This document shows, one piece after another, positions 7,786-15,819 of a stretch of DNA of 47,749 nucleotides. This DNA comes from CAYTGR01 sp964437445. GTDB lineage: Bacteria; Chloroflexota; Anaerolineae; B4-G1; SLSP01. Every line of letters begins with the position of its first letter. Position 1 is the stretch's first letter. The notes beneath the pieces are model-generated. The model did no database searches, was not told where the DNA came from, and saw only the letters and a program-made list of their open reading frames with translations. The position numbers were made by a program, and so were the translations under genes. The stretch spans positions 1 through 47,749 of the forward strand of contig CAYTGR010000039.1 of assembly GCA_964437445.1 (NCBI GenBank), read 5' to 3'.

Positions 7786-9363
7786 ATGAGACGATTGCGA
7801 TTTAGCTTTGCATGGATTATCGTTGGCCTGGCCGTACTGATGCTTTTGGCGTTGACCGGCTGCCAGCCCCCTGCCCCGATGCCGACCGTGACCCCCACGC
7901 GGACAGCTTATGCGCCGGGCGTGACGCCGACGCCGTTGCCTGTTGTGCAACCGACGCCAACTCTGACCGCCACGCCGACGCCGACACCCACCAGCACCCC
8001 TACTGCCACCCCGACCCCGACCCCCATCCCTACCTTCCCACCCCAGGCCCGGGAACCACAAGGGTGGCCGGCCTTGCCGCACGATCTCTATTTTCTCCGC
8101 GAGGGGCGGCTCTGGCGTTGGCCGCTGGGCGGGGGGATGCCGGAGCAGCTGCCCCGGCCAGCCGGTGCCAATCAAGTGCTGGATTACCGGATCACCCCTG
8201 ACGGTCGGGTGGTGGTCTATCTTGCCTCCGATGGAAAACTTTACGTTCTGGACCGCGCCTCTAATACGACGACATTTTTACCCACTGCCGGCTACCTGGT
8301 CAGCCGGCGAGGTCCGTTCTTTGATTTGACCCCCGATGGGCACTACCTGGTCTACATGGCGTGGGGCATTCAGCCGGATGCCGGTCCAACGCGCTCGGCG
8401 GCGGAGGTCCTCCCAGGCGGCCCGGAGTTTGGAACGTTCTTTGCATTGGACCTGACCGATCCCCGCAAGGAATTTGCGTTGGGTTTTTGTGCGGCGACGT
8501 TGCAACAGGGAGAGGTCAGACCGTGTTACGGCTTTGTGCTCTCGGCCGACGGGGGAAGTGTTGCTTACGCAGACGCCCGCGGCCTCTGGTTGGCGACACT
8601 GCCCTACCCGACCAGCCGGACTACTCCCGCGGGCAGTCCCATTCCCACGCCGGTGCCCCCTGGCGTGCCGGCTCCACGGTTGTTGAAGGCTCATGATCCC
8701 TCCACGCAGCCCTGCCATCTCTGGCTGCCGCGCCAGTGGTCGCCCGACGGGCGGCAACTGGCGCTGGATGTGGGCTGCGAGGGCGGGACGGGGCTGGCTG
8801 TGCTGGACTTGGCCACCGGGCAGTTCTGGCAGTTCCCGGACCTGCTCACTGACGAAGCGCATCTGACTGAGAACGAGCCGGTTTGGAGCGGGGAGGGCCT
8901 GTGGGTGGCTCAACGGGCCTTCAGTGAGCAACAGGGTTCCCTGGCGCTCTGGCAGCTCGGAGCGGAGGGGGCGTACCAGGCGACGCGCTTCGTTTCCGTC
9001 GCGGCTGCCGGCGTGCTCTGGCCCTCCGCATTGGTTTCATTACCTGATGGGTGGGTCGGGTTTGCCCATCAAACCTGTGTGGGCTGTCCGGGATTGGAAT
9101 CCGGGCTCTATTTCTGGTTGCCGGATGAGACGATAGTGCCGGCCGCCCCGTTGCCGCCCTGTCAGGTGGAAGCCGCCGGCTGCGGCAAGCCGGGAGCGCG
9201 CGGCACGGTCACCTGGGCAGCGGACGGGGCCGCTTTCGTCTATTTTGATCCTGACGGCCGGCCGACCTTGCTCGGTCCGACTGACGGTACGGCCCTGTGG
9301 GATGTGCGGAATGCCCTCCAGGGGGCCACCCATTTCCGGTGGGCCATCACGCCGTCGCAATAG
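7786..9363 (+). CDS. TolB-like beta-propeller lipoprotein
   Basis: 525 residues. Basic N-terminus, hydrophobic core and lipobox LTGC with Cys26. Residues about 30-85 are a Thr-Pro linker (TPTPTPTSTPT). The remainder contains PD40/TolB-type blades with recurrent L-x-F/Y-L-x-x-G and S-P-D-G-R motifs (for example WSPDGRQLALDVG). Such proteins form propellers used for protein-protein contact at the cell surface. No enzymatic motif was seen. GGAG lies only 1 nt before ATG, too close to be a normal Shine-Dalgarno, which fits leaderless initiation. The second propeller lipoprotein starts 10 bp after its stop, so the two form an operon. Confidence 0.85.
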   Translation: MRRLRFSFAWIIVGLAVLMLLALTGCQPPAPMPTVTPTRTAYAPGVTPTPLPVVQPTPTLTATPTPTPTSTPTATPTPTPIPTFPPQAREPQGWPALPHDLYFLREGRLWRWPLGGGMPEQLPRPAGANQVLDYRITPDGRVVVYLASDGKLYVLDRASNTTTFLPTAGYLVSRRGPFFDLTPDGHYLVYMAWGIQPDAGPTRSAAEVLPGGPEFGTFFALDLTDPRKEFALGFCAATLQQGEVRPCYGFVLSADGGSVAYADARGLWLATLPYPTSRTTPAGSPIPTPVPPGVPAPRLLKAHDPSTQPCHLWLPRQWSPDGRQLALDVGCEGGTGLAVLDLATGQFWQFPDLLTDEAHLTENEPVWSGEGLWVAQRAFSEQQGSLALWQLGAEGAYQATRFVSVAAAGVLWPSALVSLPDGWVGFAHQTCVGCPGLESGLYFWLPDETIVPAAPLPPCQVEAAGCGKPGARGTVTWAADGAAFVYFDPDGRPTLLGPTDGTALWDVRNALQGATHFRWAITPSQ

Positions 9364-9373
9364 GAGTAGCGCT

Positions 9374-10987
9374 ATGATCCGACCCCCGACCACCGTCTGG
9401 CCTGGTGACTCCTGCCGCTTTGCCCGTTCCGGAACGGGCAAAGTTCTCTGGGCAATCTGGTGGTGGGGAGCCTTCCTGCTGTTAATGTTGGTGGCTTGTA
9501 CCGCTCTGCCGGCCGCGCCGCGCCGCGTGATCCTGGTGGCCGATGGCCAGCAGCGCACGGTGGAGACCTCAGCCGCTTCCGTGCAGGCGTTGCTGGCTGA
9601 GACCGGCGTCACGCTGGGAGCGCTGGACCGGGTCATGCCACCGGAGACGGCGGGGATTCAGGCCGGCATGACCATCACCGTGACGCGGGTAACGCAGCGG
9701 ACGGAGACGGTGACCGCGACCGTAGCGTTCGGGCGGCAGCTGGTGCGCGACGCTACGTTGCCGGAAGGGGAGACGCGCCTGTTGCAGGCCGGGACCGCCG
9801 GTGTGCAGGAGTGGGTTTATCAGATCACCACCGAGGATGGTGTGCAGACCGGGCGCGTCCTGGTGCGCGAAGGGCTGGCCCAACCGCCGCGCGACGAGGT
9901 GTTGCTGGTGGGCACTCGCCCCCGGGTGGACACTTTGCCCATCAGTGGGACGCTCGCCTACCTGGGGCGCCAGGATGCCTGGCTATTGCGCGAGAGTAAC
10001 CGCAATCCCCGCCGGCTCACGACCTTCGGCGATTTGGATGGGCGGGTGTTCGCGTTAGCTCCTGACGGGACCCGGTTGCTCTTTACGCGCGTCGTCTCCG
10101 GCAGCGACCACATCAACGATCTCTGGCTGGTTAACACGGTGCAGGCGGGGGCCGTCCCGGTTCCGGTGGGGATCAACGATTTGCTCTGGGCCGATTGGTC
10201 ACCGGATGGGACAACCATTGCCTGGACGACGGCCGAACCGGCGGACCGGGCGCCGGGCTGGCGCGGTACTAATGATCTCTGGGTGGCTACCCTCAATACC
10301 AAAGGCGTTTTGAGCGCGCGCCGTAAAGTGCTGGAGGCCGAAGCGGGCGGGGGTTATGGTTGGTGGGGGACCCGGTACAGCTGGGACCCGAGCGGCCAAC
10401 GGCTGGCCTATTCCCGTCCTGATGAGGTGGGGGTGGTGGCGTTGGACAAGAAGCAGCGCTCAGCGTGGCTCCGTTTCCCGGCCTACCGCACCTACAGCAG
10501 CTGGGCGTGGAACCCGGGCGTGACCTGGTCGCCGGATGGGACGCTCTTAGCGACGGTGCGTCACAGCCCTGCCGCGGTCGGGGGGGACCCGGAGGAGAGC
10601 CCGGTTTTTGATCTCTGGGGGATGGTAGAGACGGTGGCGGCCAGCGGGGTTTACAGCGGCCTGCTGGTTTCAGAGACCGGTATGTGGGCAGCGCCGCGCT
10701 TTTCACCGGATGGGAATACGTTGCTGTTCGGACGGGCGCGTGTCCCTTACCAGAGCCAGCTGAGTGGCTACACGCTCTGCACTGTGGATCGGGACGGCTC
10801 TAACCGCACCTGCCTCTATCCGCCGGAGGGTGAGCCAGGCCTGGAGATCCCGGCCTGGGTTTGGAGCCCGGCCGGTGAGTCGCTCGCTTTTATCTACCAG
10901 AACGATCTATACTGGCTGCCGAGGGCAAACCCGGTGGCGATCCCGGTGACTGACGCAGCGAACGTCACCGCGTTGGATTGGCGCTGA
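9374..10987 (+). CDS. Lipoprotein with DUF348-G5 module fused to TolB-like propeller
   Basis: 537 residues from ATG 9374 (TAGGAGT upstream). A long N-terminus leads into a hydrophobic helix and lipobox MLVAC, Cys42. About residues 50-100 match the DUF348 ubiquitin-like unit of Rpf/YabE-type proteins (RVILVADGQQRTVETSA...LLAETGVTLG). About 105-180 form a G5 domain with GETRLLQAGTAGVQEW and QTGRVLV, ending before VGTRP. Residues about 190-537 are TolB/PD40 blades with repeated W-S-P-D-G-T. DUF348 and G5 usually accompany peptidoglycan hydrolases; here the catalytic domain is replaced by a propeller. A cell-wall-binding scaffold is inferred. It is co-transcribed with the gene 10 bp upstream. Confidence 0.85.
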   Translation: MIRPPTTVWPGDSCRFARSGTGKVLWAIWWWGAFLLLMLVACTALPAAPRRVILVADGQQRTVETSAASVQALLAETGVTLGALDRVMPPETAGIQAGMTITVTRVTQRTETVTATVAFGRQLVRDATLPEGETRLLQAGTAGVQEWVYQITTEDGVQTGRVLVREGLAQPPRDEVLLVGTRPRVDTLPISGTLAYLGRQDAWLLRESNRNPRRLTTFGDLDGRVFALAPDGTRLLFTRVVSGSDHINDLWLVNTVQAGAVPVPVGINDLLWADWSPDGTTIAWTTAEPADRAPGWRGTNDLWVATLNTKGVLSARRKVLEAEAGGGYGWWGTRYSWDPSGQRLAYSRPDEVGVVALDKKQRSAWLRFPAYRTYSSWAWNPGVTWSPDGTLLATVRHSPAAVGGDPEESPVFDLWGMVETVAASGVYSGLLVSETGMWAAPRFSPDGNTLLFGRARVPYQSQLSGYTLCTVDRDGSNRTCLYPPEGEPGLEIPAWVWSPAGESLAFIYQNDLYWLPRANPVAIPVTDAANVTALDWR

Positions 10988-11045
10988 AAGCCGTACCGGT
11001 CCCTGGCTTGCCCGGTCTGGCCGGAACGCCAATTAAGTTTGGCGG

Positions 11046-11073
11046 TTGTCGGCGCTCCAATCGCGGATATAAT
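11046..11073 (+). promoter_or_regulatory. Promoter of the rmd gene
   Basis: TTGTCG (11046-11051), 16-bp spacer, TATAAT (11068-11073). Start near 11080. A short dyad CGCCAA...TTGGCG lies just upstream. Confidence 0.75.
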
Positions 11074-11104
11074 TCCTGTCATTCTAACCCAGGGAGCTGC
11101 GGCT

Positions 11105-12067
11105 ATGCGAGTGTTGATTACGGGGGCTTCGGGTTTTGTGGGCGCGCATCTGCGCCGCTATTTGCTCCAGCAGACCACTTGGGAACTGGTGGGGACTGTC
11201 TACCCAGAGCCGCCGCCGGCTACGACGGATCCCCGTGAGCGGCTGATCGCGTTGGATCTGCGCGACCAGGCCGCCGTACAAACGATACTGCTGGAGGTCC
11301 AGCCTGAGGCTGTGATCCACCTGGCGGCGCAGTCGCATGTGCCGACGGCTTACGCCGATCCCTGGGCCACGCTGGAGAACAATATCCGCGGCCAGCTCAA
11401 TCTGCTGGAGACGTGTGTCAGGCTCCAATTGTCCCCGCGTTTTCTGGTGATTGGCTCTGGCGAGGAGTACGGCCGGGCCGCCCCGGAAGCTCTGCCGCTG
11501 CGTGAGGAGCAGCCGCTCCGTCCAGAAAACCCTTACAGCGTGAGCAAAGTGGCTCAGGACGTGCTGGGCTACCAGTATTTTATCAGCTACGGCCTGCCGG
11601 TGGTGCGGGTGCGCCCGTTCAACCATGTGGGGCCGGGCCAATCGCCCCGGTTTGTGCTGCCCGCTTTTGCCAGCCAGATCGCGCGGATTGAGGCCGGCCA
11701 GCAGGAGCCGGTGCTCCGCGTGGGCAACCTGACGCCGGCTCGCGATTTCACCGACGTGCGGGATGTGGTGCGTGCTTATCATCTCGCGTTGACGCAGGGT
11801 CACCCCGGCGAGGTCTACAACGTGGCCTCGGGCGTGCCCCGCACCATCCAATCGCTGCTGGATGCGCTGCTGGCGCTGGCCCGCCTCCCCATCCGCGTGG
11901 AGGTGGATCCCGAACGCTATCGCCCGGCCGATGTGCCGTTGATTTACGGCAGCGCCGAGGCTTTGCGCCGGGACACCGGCTGGGAGCCGCAGTTCCCGTT
12001 TGAGCAAACGGTGTGCGAGGTGCTGGCAGAGTGGCGAGAGCAAGTCACGGGAATACGGAATCCGTAA
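11105..12067 (+). CDS. rmd: GDP-6-deoxy-D-mannose reductase (NAD-dependent epimerase/dehydratase, SDR)
   Basis: 320 residues. Extended SDR: NAD(P)-binding GASGFVGAHL at residues 7-16, the HLAAQSHV strand, catalytic YSVSK (Tyr-x3-Lys) and a C-terminal substrate domain with ARDFTDVRDVVRAY. The closest family pattern is Rmd, which reduces GDP-4-keto-6-deoxy-D-mannose to GDP-D-rhamnose. This assignment is strengthened by gmd directly downstream, which makes that substrate. A GDP-fucose synthase would normally also need epimerase-specific features; I see none, but cannot exclude it. Start ATG 11105 has AGGGAG upstream and lies 30 bp after the promoter. Confidence 0.82.
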   Translation: MRVLITGASGFVGAHLRRYLLQQTTWELVGTVYPEPPPATTDPRERLIALDLRDQAAVQTILLEVQPEAVIHLAAQSHVPTAYADPWATLENNIRGQLNLLETCVRLQLSPRFLVIGSGEEYGRAAPEALPLREEQPLRPENPYSVSKVAQDVLGYQYFISYGLPVVRVRPFNHVGPGQSPRFVLPAFASQIARIEAGQQEPVLRVGNLTPARDFTDVRDVVRAYHLALTQGHPGEVYNVASGVPRTIQSLLDALLALARLPIRVEVDPERYRPADVPLIYGSAEALRRDTGWEPQFPFEQTVCEVLAEWREQVTGIRNP

Positions 12068-12135
12068 AGCCTTTTGCAGGGGAAGATAAGAAGGATTGAA
12101 GGATTAAGGTAGGGAAACGCTGTGACCATTGACTA

Positions 12136-12198
12136 TAGACCGCAGACCGTCATTTTCAACTGCCGGTGGTCTGTGGTCAGTTGTCTGTGGTCTCCTGG
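12136..12198. repeat. Degenerate 7-bp tandem repeat, locus A (rmd-gmd spacer)
   Basis: Nine consecutive heptamers such as TAGACCG CAGACCG ... CTGTGGT CAGTTGT CTGTGGT. The rest of the 181-bp spacer (12068-12248) contains a smaller AAGGATT-type pair and no gene. Confidence 0.75.
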
Positions 12199-12248
12199 CT
12201 ATGTGAGGCCACTTAAGCTAGTTAACAAATCTCAGTAAGGGGGTTCTT

Positions 12249-13226
12249 ATGGCTAACCGCCGCGCGTTGATTACCGGCATTACCGGCCAGGATGGTTCGT
12301 ACCTGGCGGAGTTTCTGCTGGAACAGGGGTATGAGGTGATCGGCATGGTGCGCCGCAGCAGCACGGTCACCTTCAGCCGGATTCACCACATCCAGGATAA
12401 AATCACAATTGTCTCAGGCGATTTGTTGGACCAGGGCTCACTCATCGGCCTGCTCAACGAGTATCAGCCCCAGGAGGTCTACAACTTGGCGGCGCAGTCG
12501 TTTGTGCCGACCTCGTGGCAGCAGCCGGTCTTCACGGGCGAGGTGACGGCGCTCGGCGTGACCCGGATGTTGGAGGCGATCCGCACGGTGGATTCCAGCA
12601 TCCGCTTTTATCAGGCCAGCAGCAGCGAGATGTTCGGTAAGGTGCGGGAGGTGCCGCAGACGGAAACCACGCCTTTCTACCCGCGGTCGCCCTATGGCGT
12701 GGCGAAGGTCTACGGGCACTGGATCACGGTCAACTACCGCGAATCGTTTGGCCTCTATGCGGCCTCGGGTATGTTGTTCAACCATGAGTCGCCGCGCCGG
12801 GGGTTGGAGTTCGTCACCCGCAAAATCTCTTACCACGTCGCCAAGATCAAGCTGGGCCTGGCGCACGAGCTCCGCCTGGGCAACCTGGATTCCAAGCGCG
12901 ACTGGGGCTTTGCCGGTGATTACGTCCGCGCGATGTGGCTGATGCTCCAGCAATCGCACCCGGAGGATTTTGTCATCGGGACCGGTGAGACGCATTCGGT
13001 GCAGGAATTCTGCGAGATCGCTTTTGCGCACGTTGGGCTGGATTGGCAGCAGTATGTGGTGCAGGACCAACGCTTTATGCGGCCGGCTGAGGTAGACCTG
13101 CTGGTCTCGGATCCGAGCAAGGCCAAACGGGTGTTGGGTTGGGAGCCCCGGGTCAAGTTCCCGGAACTGGTCAAAATGATGGTAGACTCGGATCTGGAAC
13201 TGGTGCAGCAGGAATACCGGCTGTAA
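12249..13226 (+). CDS. gmd: GDP-mannose 4,6-dehydratase
   Basis: 325 residues. GITGQDGSYLAEFL is the Gmd-type NAD(P) loop. The Arg pair in GMVRRSS, the SSSEMFG stretch, catalytic Thr/Ser-Glu and YGVAK, and the family-specific NHESPRRGLEFVTRKI are all present, followed by NLDSKRDWGFAGDYV. It converts GDP-D-mannose to GDP-4-keto-6-deoxy-D-mannose in the cytoplasm, the first committed step to GDP-rhamnose, GDP-fucose or related sugars. ATG is preceded by TAAGGGGG. It sits between rmd and a phosphomannomutase; no GDP-mannose pyrophosphorylase is present in the window. Confidence 0.95.
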   Translation: MANRRALITGITGQDGSYLAEFLLEQGYEVIGMVRRSSTVTFSRIHHIQDKITIVSGDLLDQGSLIGLLNEYQPQEVYNLAAQSFVPTSWQQPVFTGEVTALGVTRMLEAIRTVDSSIRFYQASSSEMFGKVREVPQTETTPFYPRSPYGVAKVYGHWITVNYRESFGLYAASGMLFNHESPRRGLEFVTRKISYHVAKIKLGLAHELRLGNLDSKRDWGFAGDYVRAMWLMLQQSHPEDFVIGTGETHSVQEFCEIAFAHVGLDWQQYVVQDQRFMRPAEVDLLVSDPSKAKRVLGWEPRVKFPELVKMMVDSDLELVQQEYRL

Positions 13227-13319
13227 CGGCTTCTCGTGCCATCATTATGGGTGGCAAAATATAGATTGCTTGACAGCGCTGGTAACTTTTAGTCTGGAAC
13301 TATCCTCAAGGAGGGCAGG

Positions 13320-14744
13320 ATGAGCGATATTGTATTCGGCACCGACGGCTGGCGGGGACGCATTGCCGAGGATTATACCTTCGCCAACGTGCGACGGGCC
13401 GCGCAGGGCTTCGCCACCTATTTGCGGGGCCACGGCCTGGCAGAGCGAGGCGTGGTGGTGGGCTACGATCAACGCTTCAATTCTGAATACTTTGCCGAGG
13501 CGGCGGCCGAGGTCATGGCCGGCAATGGGATCGCGGTCTGGTTGACCGACCGCAACACGCCAACGCCGGTGATCAGCTTCAGCGCGGTGGAGCGGGGAGC
13601 CGGGGGTGCGATCAATATCACGGCCAGCCACAACCCGCCGACCGACAACGGCTTCAAAGTCCGCGACGAGCACGGCGGCGCGATCTCACCGGAGGGGCTG
13701 CAGGAGATTGAGGCCGCTATCCCGGAGAGTGTGGCCGGCGTTAAGCGCTTGGCCATCGGCGAAGCCGAGCGTGCGGGGCTGGTGCGCCGCTGGGACCCGG
13801 CTCCGGCCTACATCGCGCACCTGGGGCAGCTGGTAGATCTGGAGCGGCTGCGCCAGGCCGGGCTTAAGATCCTGGTGGAGCCGATGTGGGGCAACGGCGC
13901 GGGCTGGTTCCCGCGCCTGCTGGCGGGCGGGACCAACACCGTCATTGAGATTCATGCCGGGCGCAATCCCAGCTTCCCGGAAATGAAGCGCCCGGAGCCG
14001 ATCCGCCCGAACATTGACGTGGCCCTTCGCCGCACGGTAGAATTGGGCGCCGACGTGCTGCTCATCACCGATGGTGACGCCGACCGGATGGGGATCGGCG
14101 ACGAGCAGGGGCAATTCATTGACCAGCTGCGGGTCTACGCGCTGCTGACCTACTACTTGTTGGAAGTGCGCGGTGAGCGCGGACCGATCGTCAAGACGAT
14201 TTCCACCACCTCCATGCTGAAGCGGCTGGGCGAGCTCTACAAGGTCCCGGTCTACGAGACTGGCGTCGGCTTCAAGTACGTCGCGCCGAAGTTCCTGGAG
14301 ACGGACGCGCTCATCGGCGGCGAGGAGAGTGGCGGCTATGCCTTCCGGGGCAACGTCCCGGAGCGGGATGGCATCCTGGGCAATCTCTACTTCCTGGATT
14401 TCATGCTGCGAACAGGGAAGAAACCGGCGGCGCTGGTGGCCGAACTCTTCGCCAAACTGGGGCGGGCTTATTATTATGACCGCATAGACACGACTTTCGC
14501 GCCGGAGCGGCGAGCGGCGACGATGGCCCGGCTGGACGCGGCGCGTCCGGCCACCCTGGCAGGTGTGCCCGTCACCGGCATTGTCACGCTGGATGGCTAC
14601 AAATATGAGTTGGGCGACTCTGGCTGGCTGCTGATTCGCTTCTCCGGTACCGAGCCGATTGCCCGCGTCTACTGCGAGGTGACGGACCCGGCGCTGGTCC
14701 AGCCGGCCTTGCGGGCCGGCTTGGAGCTGGCCGGGTTGGCGTAA
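13320..14744 (+). CDS. manB: Phosphomannomutase/phosphoglucomutase
   Basis: 474 residues, alpha-D-phosphohexomutase fold with four domains. Phospho-serine loop TASHNPP with Ser103, metal loop DGDADR at 251-256, sugar-binding GEESGGYAFRG, and the C-terminal phosphate-binding RFSGTEP are all intact. It interconverts hexose 6- and 1-phosphates. Next to gmd and rmd it probably supplies mannose-1-phosphate for GDP-mannose, though this subgroup also contains phosphoglucomutases. AAGGAGGGC precedes ATG, and an intrinsic terminator follows, closing the sugar-nucleotide cluster. Confidence 0.88.
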   Translation: MSDIVFGTDGWRGRIAEDYTFANVRRAAQGFATYLRGHGLAERGVVVGYDQRFNSEYFAEAAAEVMAGNGIAVWLTDRNTPTPVISFSAVERGAGGAINITASHNPPTDNGFKVRDEHGGAISPEGLQEIEAAIPESVAGVKRLAIGEAERAGLVRRWDPAPAYIAHLGQLVDLERLRQAGLKILVEPMWGNGAGWFPRLLAGGTNTVIEIHAGRNPSFPEMKRPEPIRPNIDVALRRTVELGADVLLITDGDADRMGIGDEQGQFIDQLRVYALLTYYLLEVRGERGPIVKTISTTSMLKRLGELYKVPVYETGVGFKYVAPKFLETDALIGGEESGGYAFRGNVPERDGILGNLYFLDFMLRTGKKPAALVAELFAKLGRAYYYDRIDTTFAPERRAATMARLDAARPATLAGVPVTGIVTLDGYKYELGDSGWLLIRFSGTEPIARVYCEVTDPALVQPALRAGLELAGLA

Positions 14745-14769
14745 CCGGCATCAGCTTGCCTGTCGGCAG

Positions 14770-14807
14770 GCGCGACGCACATTTTTCGGTGCGTCGCGCT
14801 TTTGTTT
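14770..14807 (+). terminator. Intrinsic terminator after manB
   Basis: Perfect 11-bp stem GCGCGACGCAC / GTGCGTCGCGC (14770-14780, 14789-14799), loop ATTTTTCG, then TTTTGTTT. Confidence 0.85.
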
Positions 14808-14892
14808 GTCAGTCTCTCTTTAACCAAACCGTAACTTGCCTGAAACACCGTCCCCGGTGCTCCTGTGGTATGCTTAGGCCAGGTGATAGTGT

Positions 14893-15819
14893 ATGGAATG
14901 GATTTTAACCTTCCCTAACGCTTTTTCCCTGGCGCAGCTGATCCGGCGGTCCAGGTGGCTCTTGCTACCCCCGTTTGAGGCCTATCGTTCCCCTGAACGG
15001 CTGACCCGGGTGGAACTGCTCGGCTCTGGCCGGACGGTAGCCTTGACCCTCGCCCCGGATCCGGCAGGACTGATCTTGAGCACGGAGACCCGTTTGATGG
15101 GGATGGAGGCTGAAGAGCTCAGTCGCAAAATCTGGCGCGCGCTGCGGCTGGGAGAAAATCTAACCCCCTTTTTGGAGCTGGCGGCGACCCATCCGGTGTT
15201 GCGCAGTGCGCTTCGGCAGGGGGCGCGTTTCCTGCGGGGGACTTCGTTGTTTGAGGATGTGGTGAAAGCGTTGCTGCTGGCTTCCTCACCCTCACCCGCT
15301 CAAAGTGGGCCCCGCAAGGTGATCTGGTTGGTGGAACGGCTGGGCCACCCGCTGGCGAGCAACCCCACGCGCCATGCGTTTCCTACCCCCCATCAAGTCC
15401 TGCAGAGCAGCACCCTGTTGTCCGAGTTGGGGCCTGATCTGGCTCCGGCGCTGGTGCGGGTGGCGGAACTGTTTCAGCATGAGCCGGAGTCGTTGGAGGG
15501 GCTGGCCGATTCCCAGCTGCCACTGAGGACGCTGGTGGACATGCTAGATCATCTTTTCGGTTTGAATGAATGTGCCTGTTCTTTGGTGATGCTCTGTCTC
15601 GGCCGGTATGATTATATCCCGACCGATGAATGTGCGCTGCGCCGGGTAAGCCTGGAATGGCCCAGCGGCCATCCGGTAGGGCCGGCGGAGGTGCGCGCGG
15701 CGTTTGAGCACTGGCAGCCATGGGGGGGGCTGGCTTACTGGCTCTGGAACTGGCCGCCGACCTATCCTTGTGAACCCTGGGAAGGAGAGTTGCAATATGG
15801 AAAGGACTTTGCAAATTAA
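14893..15819 (+). CDS. HhH-GPD-superfamily DNA glycosylase-like protein
   Basis: 308 residues. The N-terminal half resembles the AlkA/OGG1 beta domain. Then comes the helical glycosylase core: LRGTSLFEDVVKALL, FPTPHQVL, and LGRYDYIPTDECALRRV, where the Asp of PTDE sits where the catalytic Asp of HhH-GPD enzymes is expected. The tail AFEHWQPWGGLAYWLWNW matches the end typical of AlkA-type 3-methyladenine glycosylases. It would excise damaged bases. The helix-hairpin-helix glycine motif is poorly conserved (GLNECACSLVMLCLG), so activity is uncertain. Its last 23 bp overlap the histidine kinase gene, implying co-transcription and coupling. Confidence 0.7.
   Translation: MEWILTFPNAFSLAQLIRRSRWLLLPPFEAYRSPERLTRVELLGSGRTVALTLAPDPAGLILSTETRLMGMEAEELSRKIWRALRLGENLTPFLELAATHPVLRSALRQGARFLRGTSLFEDVVKALLLASSPSPAQSGPRKVIWLVERLGHPLASNPTRHAFPTPHQVLQSSTLLSELGPDLAPALVRVAELFQHEPESLEGLADSQLPLRTLVDMLDHLFGLNECACSLVMLCLGRYDYIPTDECALRRVSLEWPSGHPVGPAEVRAAFEHWQPWGGLAYWLWNWPPTYPCEPWEGELQYGKDFAN

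Noticed and set aside
7156..8175. Minus-strand frame of 339 codons
   Set aside because: It spans the end of the CCA-type gene and the start of a lipoprotein gene on the other strand. Low-complexity composition, no family motif; GC-rich third-position shadow.
11084..12043. Minus-strand frame of 319 codons
   Set aside because: Shadow of rmd; no recognisable motif.
13270..13300. Promoter before manB (TTGACA at 13270)
   Set aside because: No -10 at 16-18 bp; TATCCT is 25 bp away. The gene is probably read from upstream.
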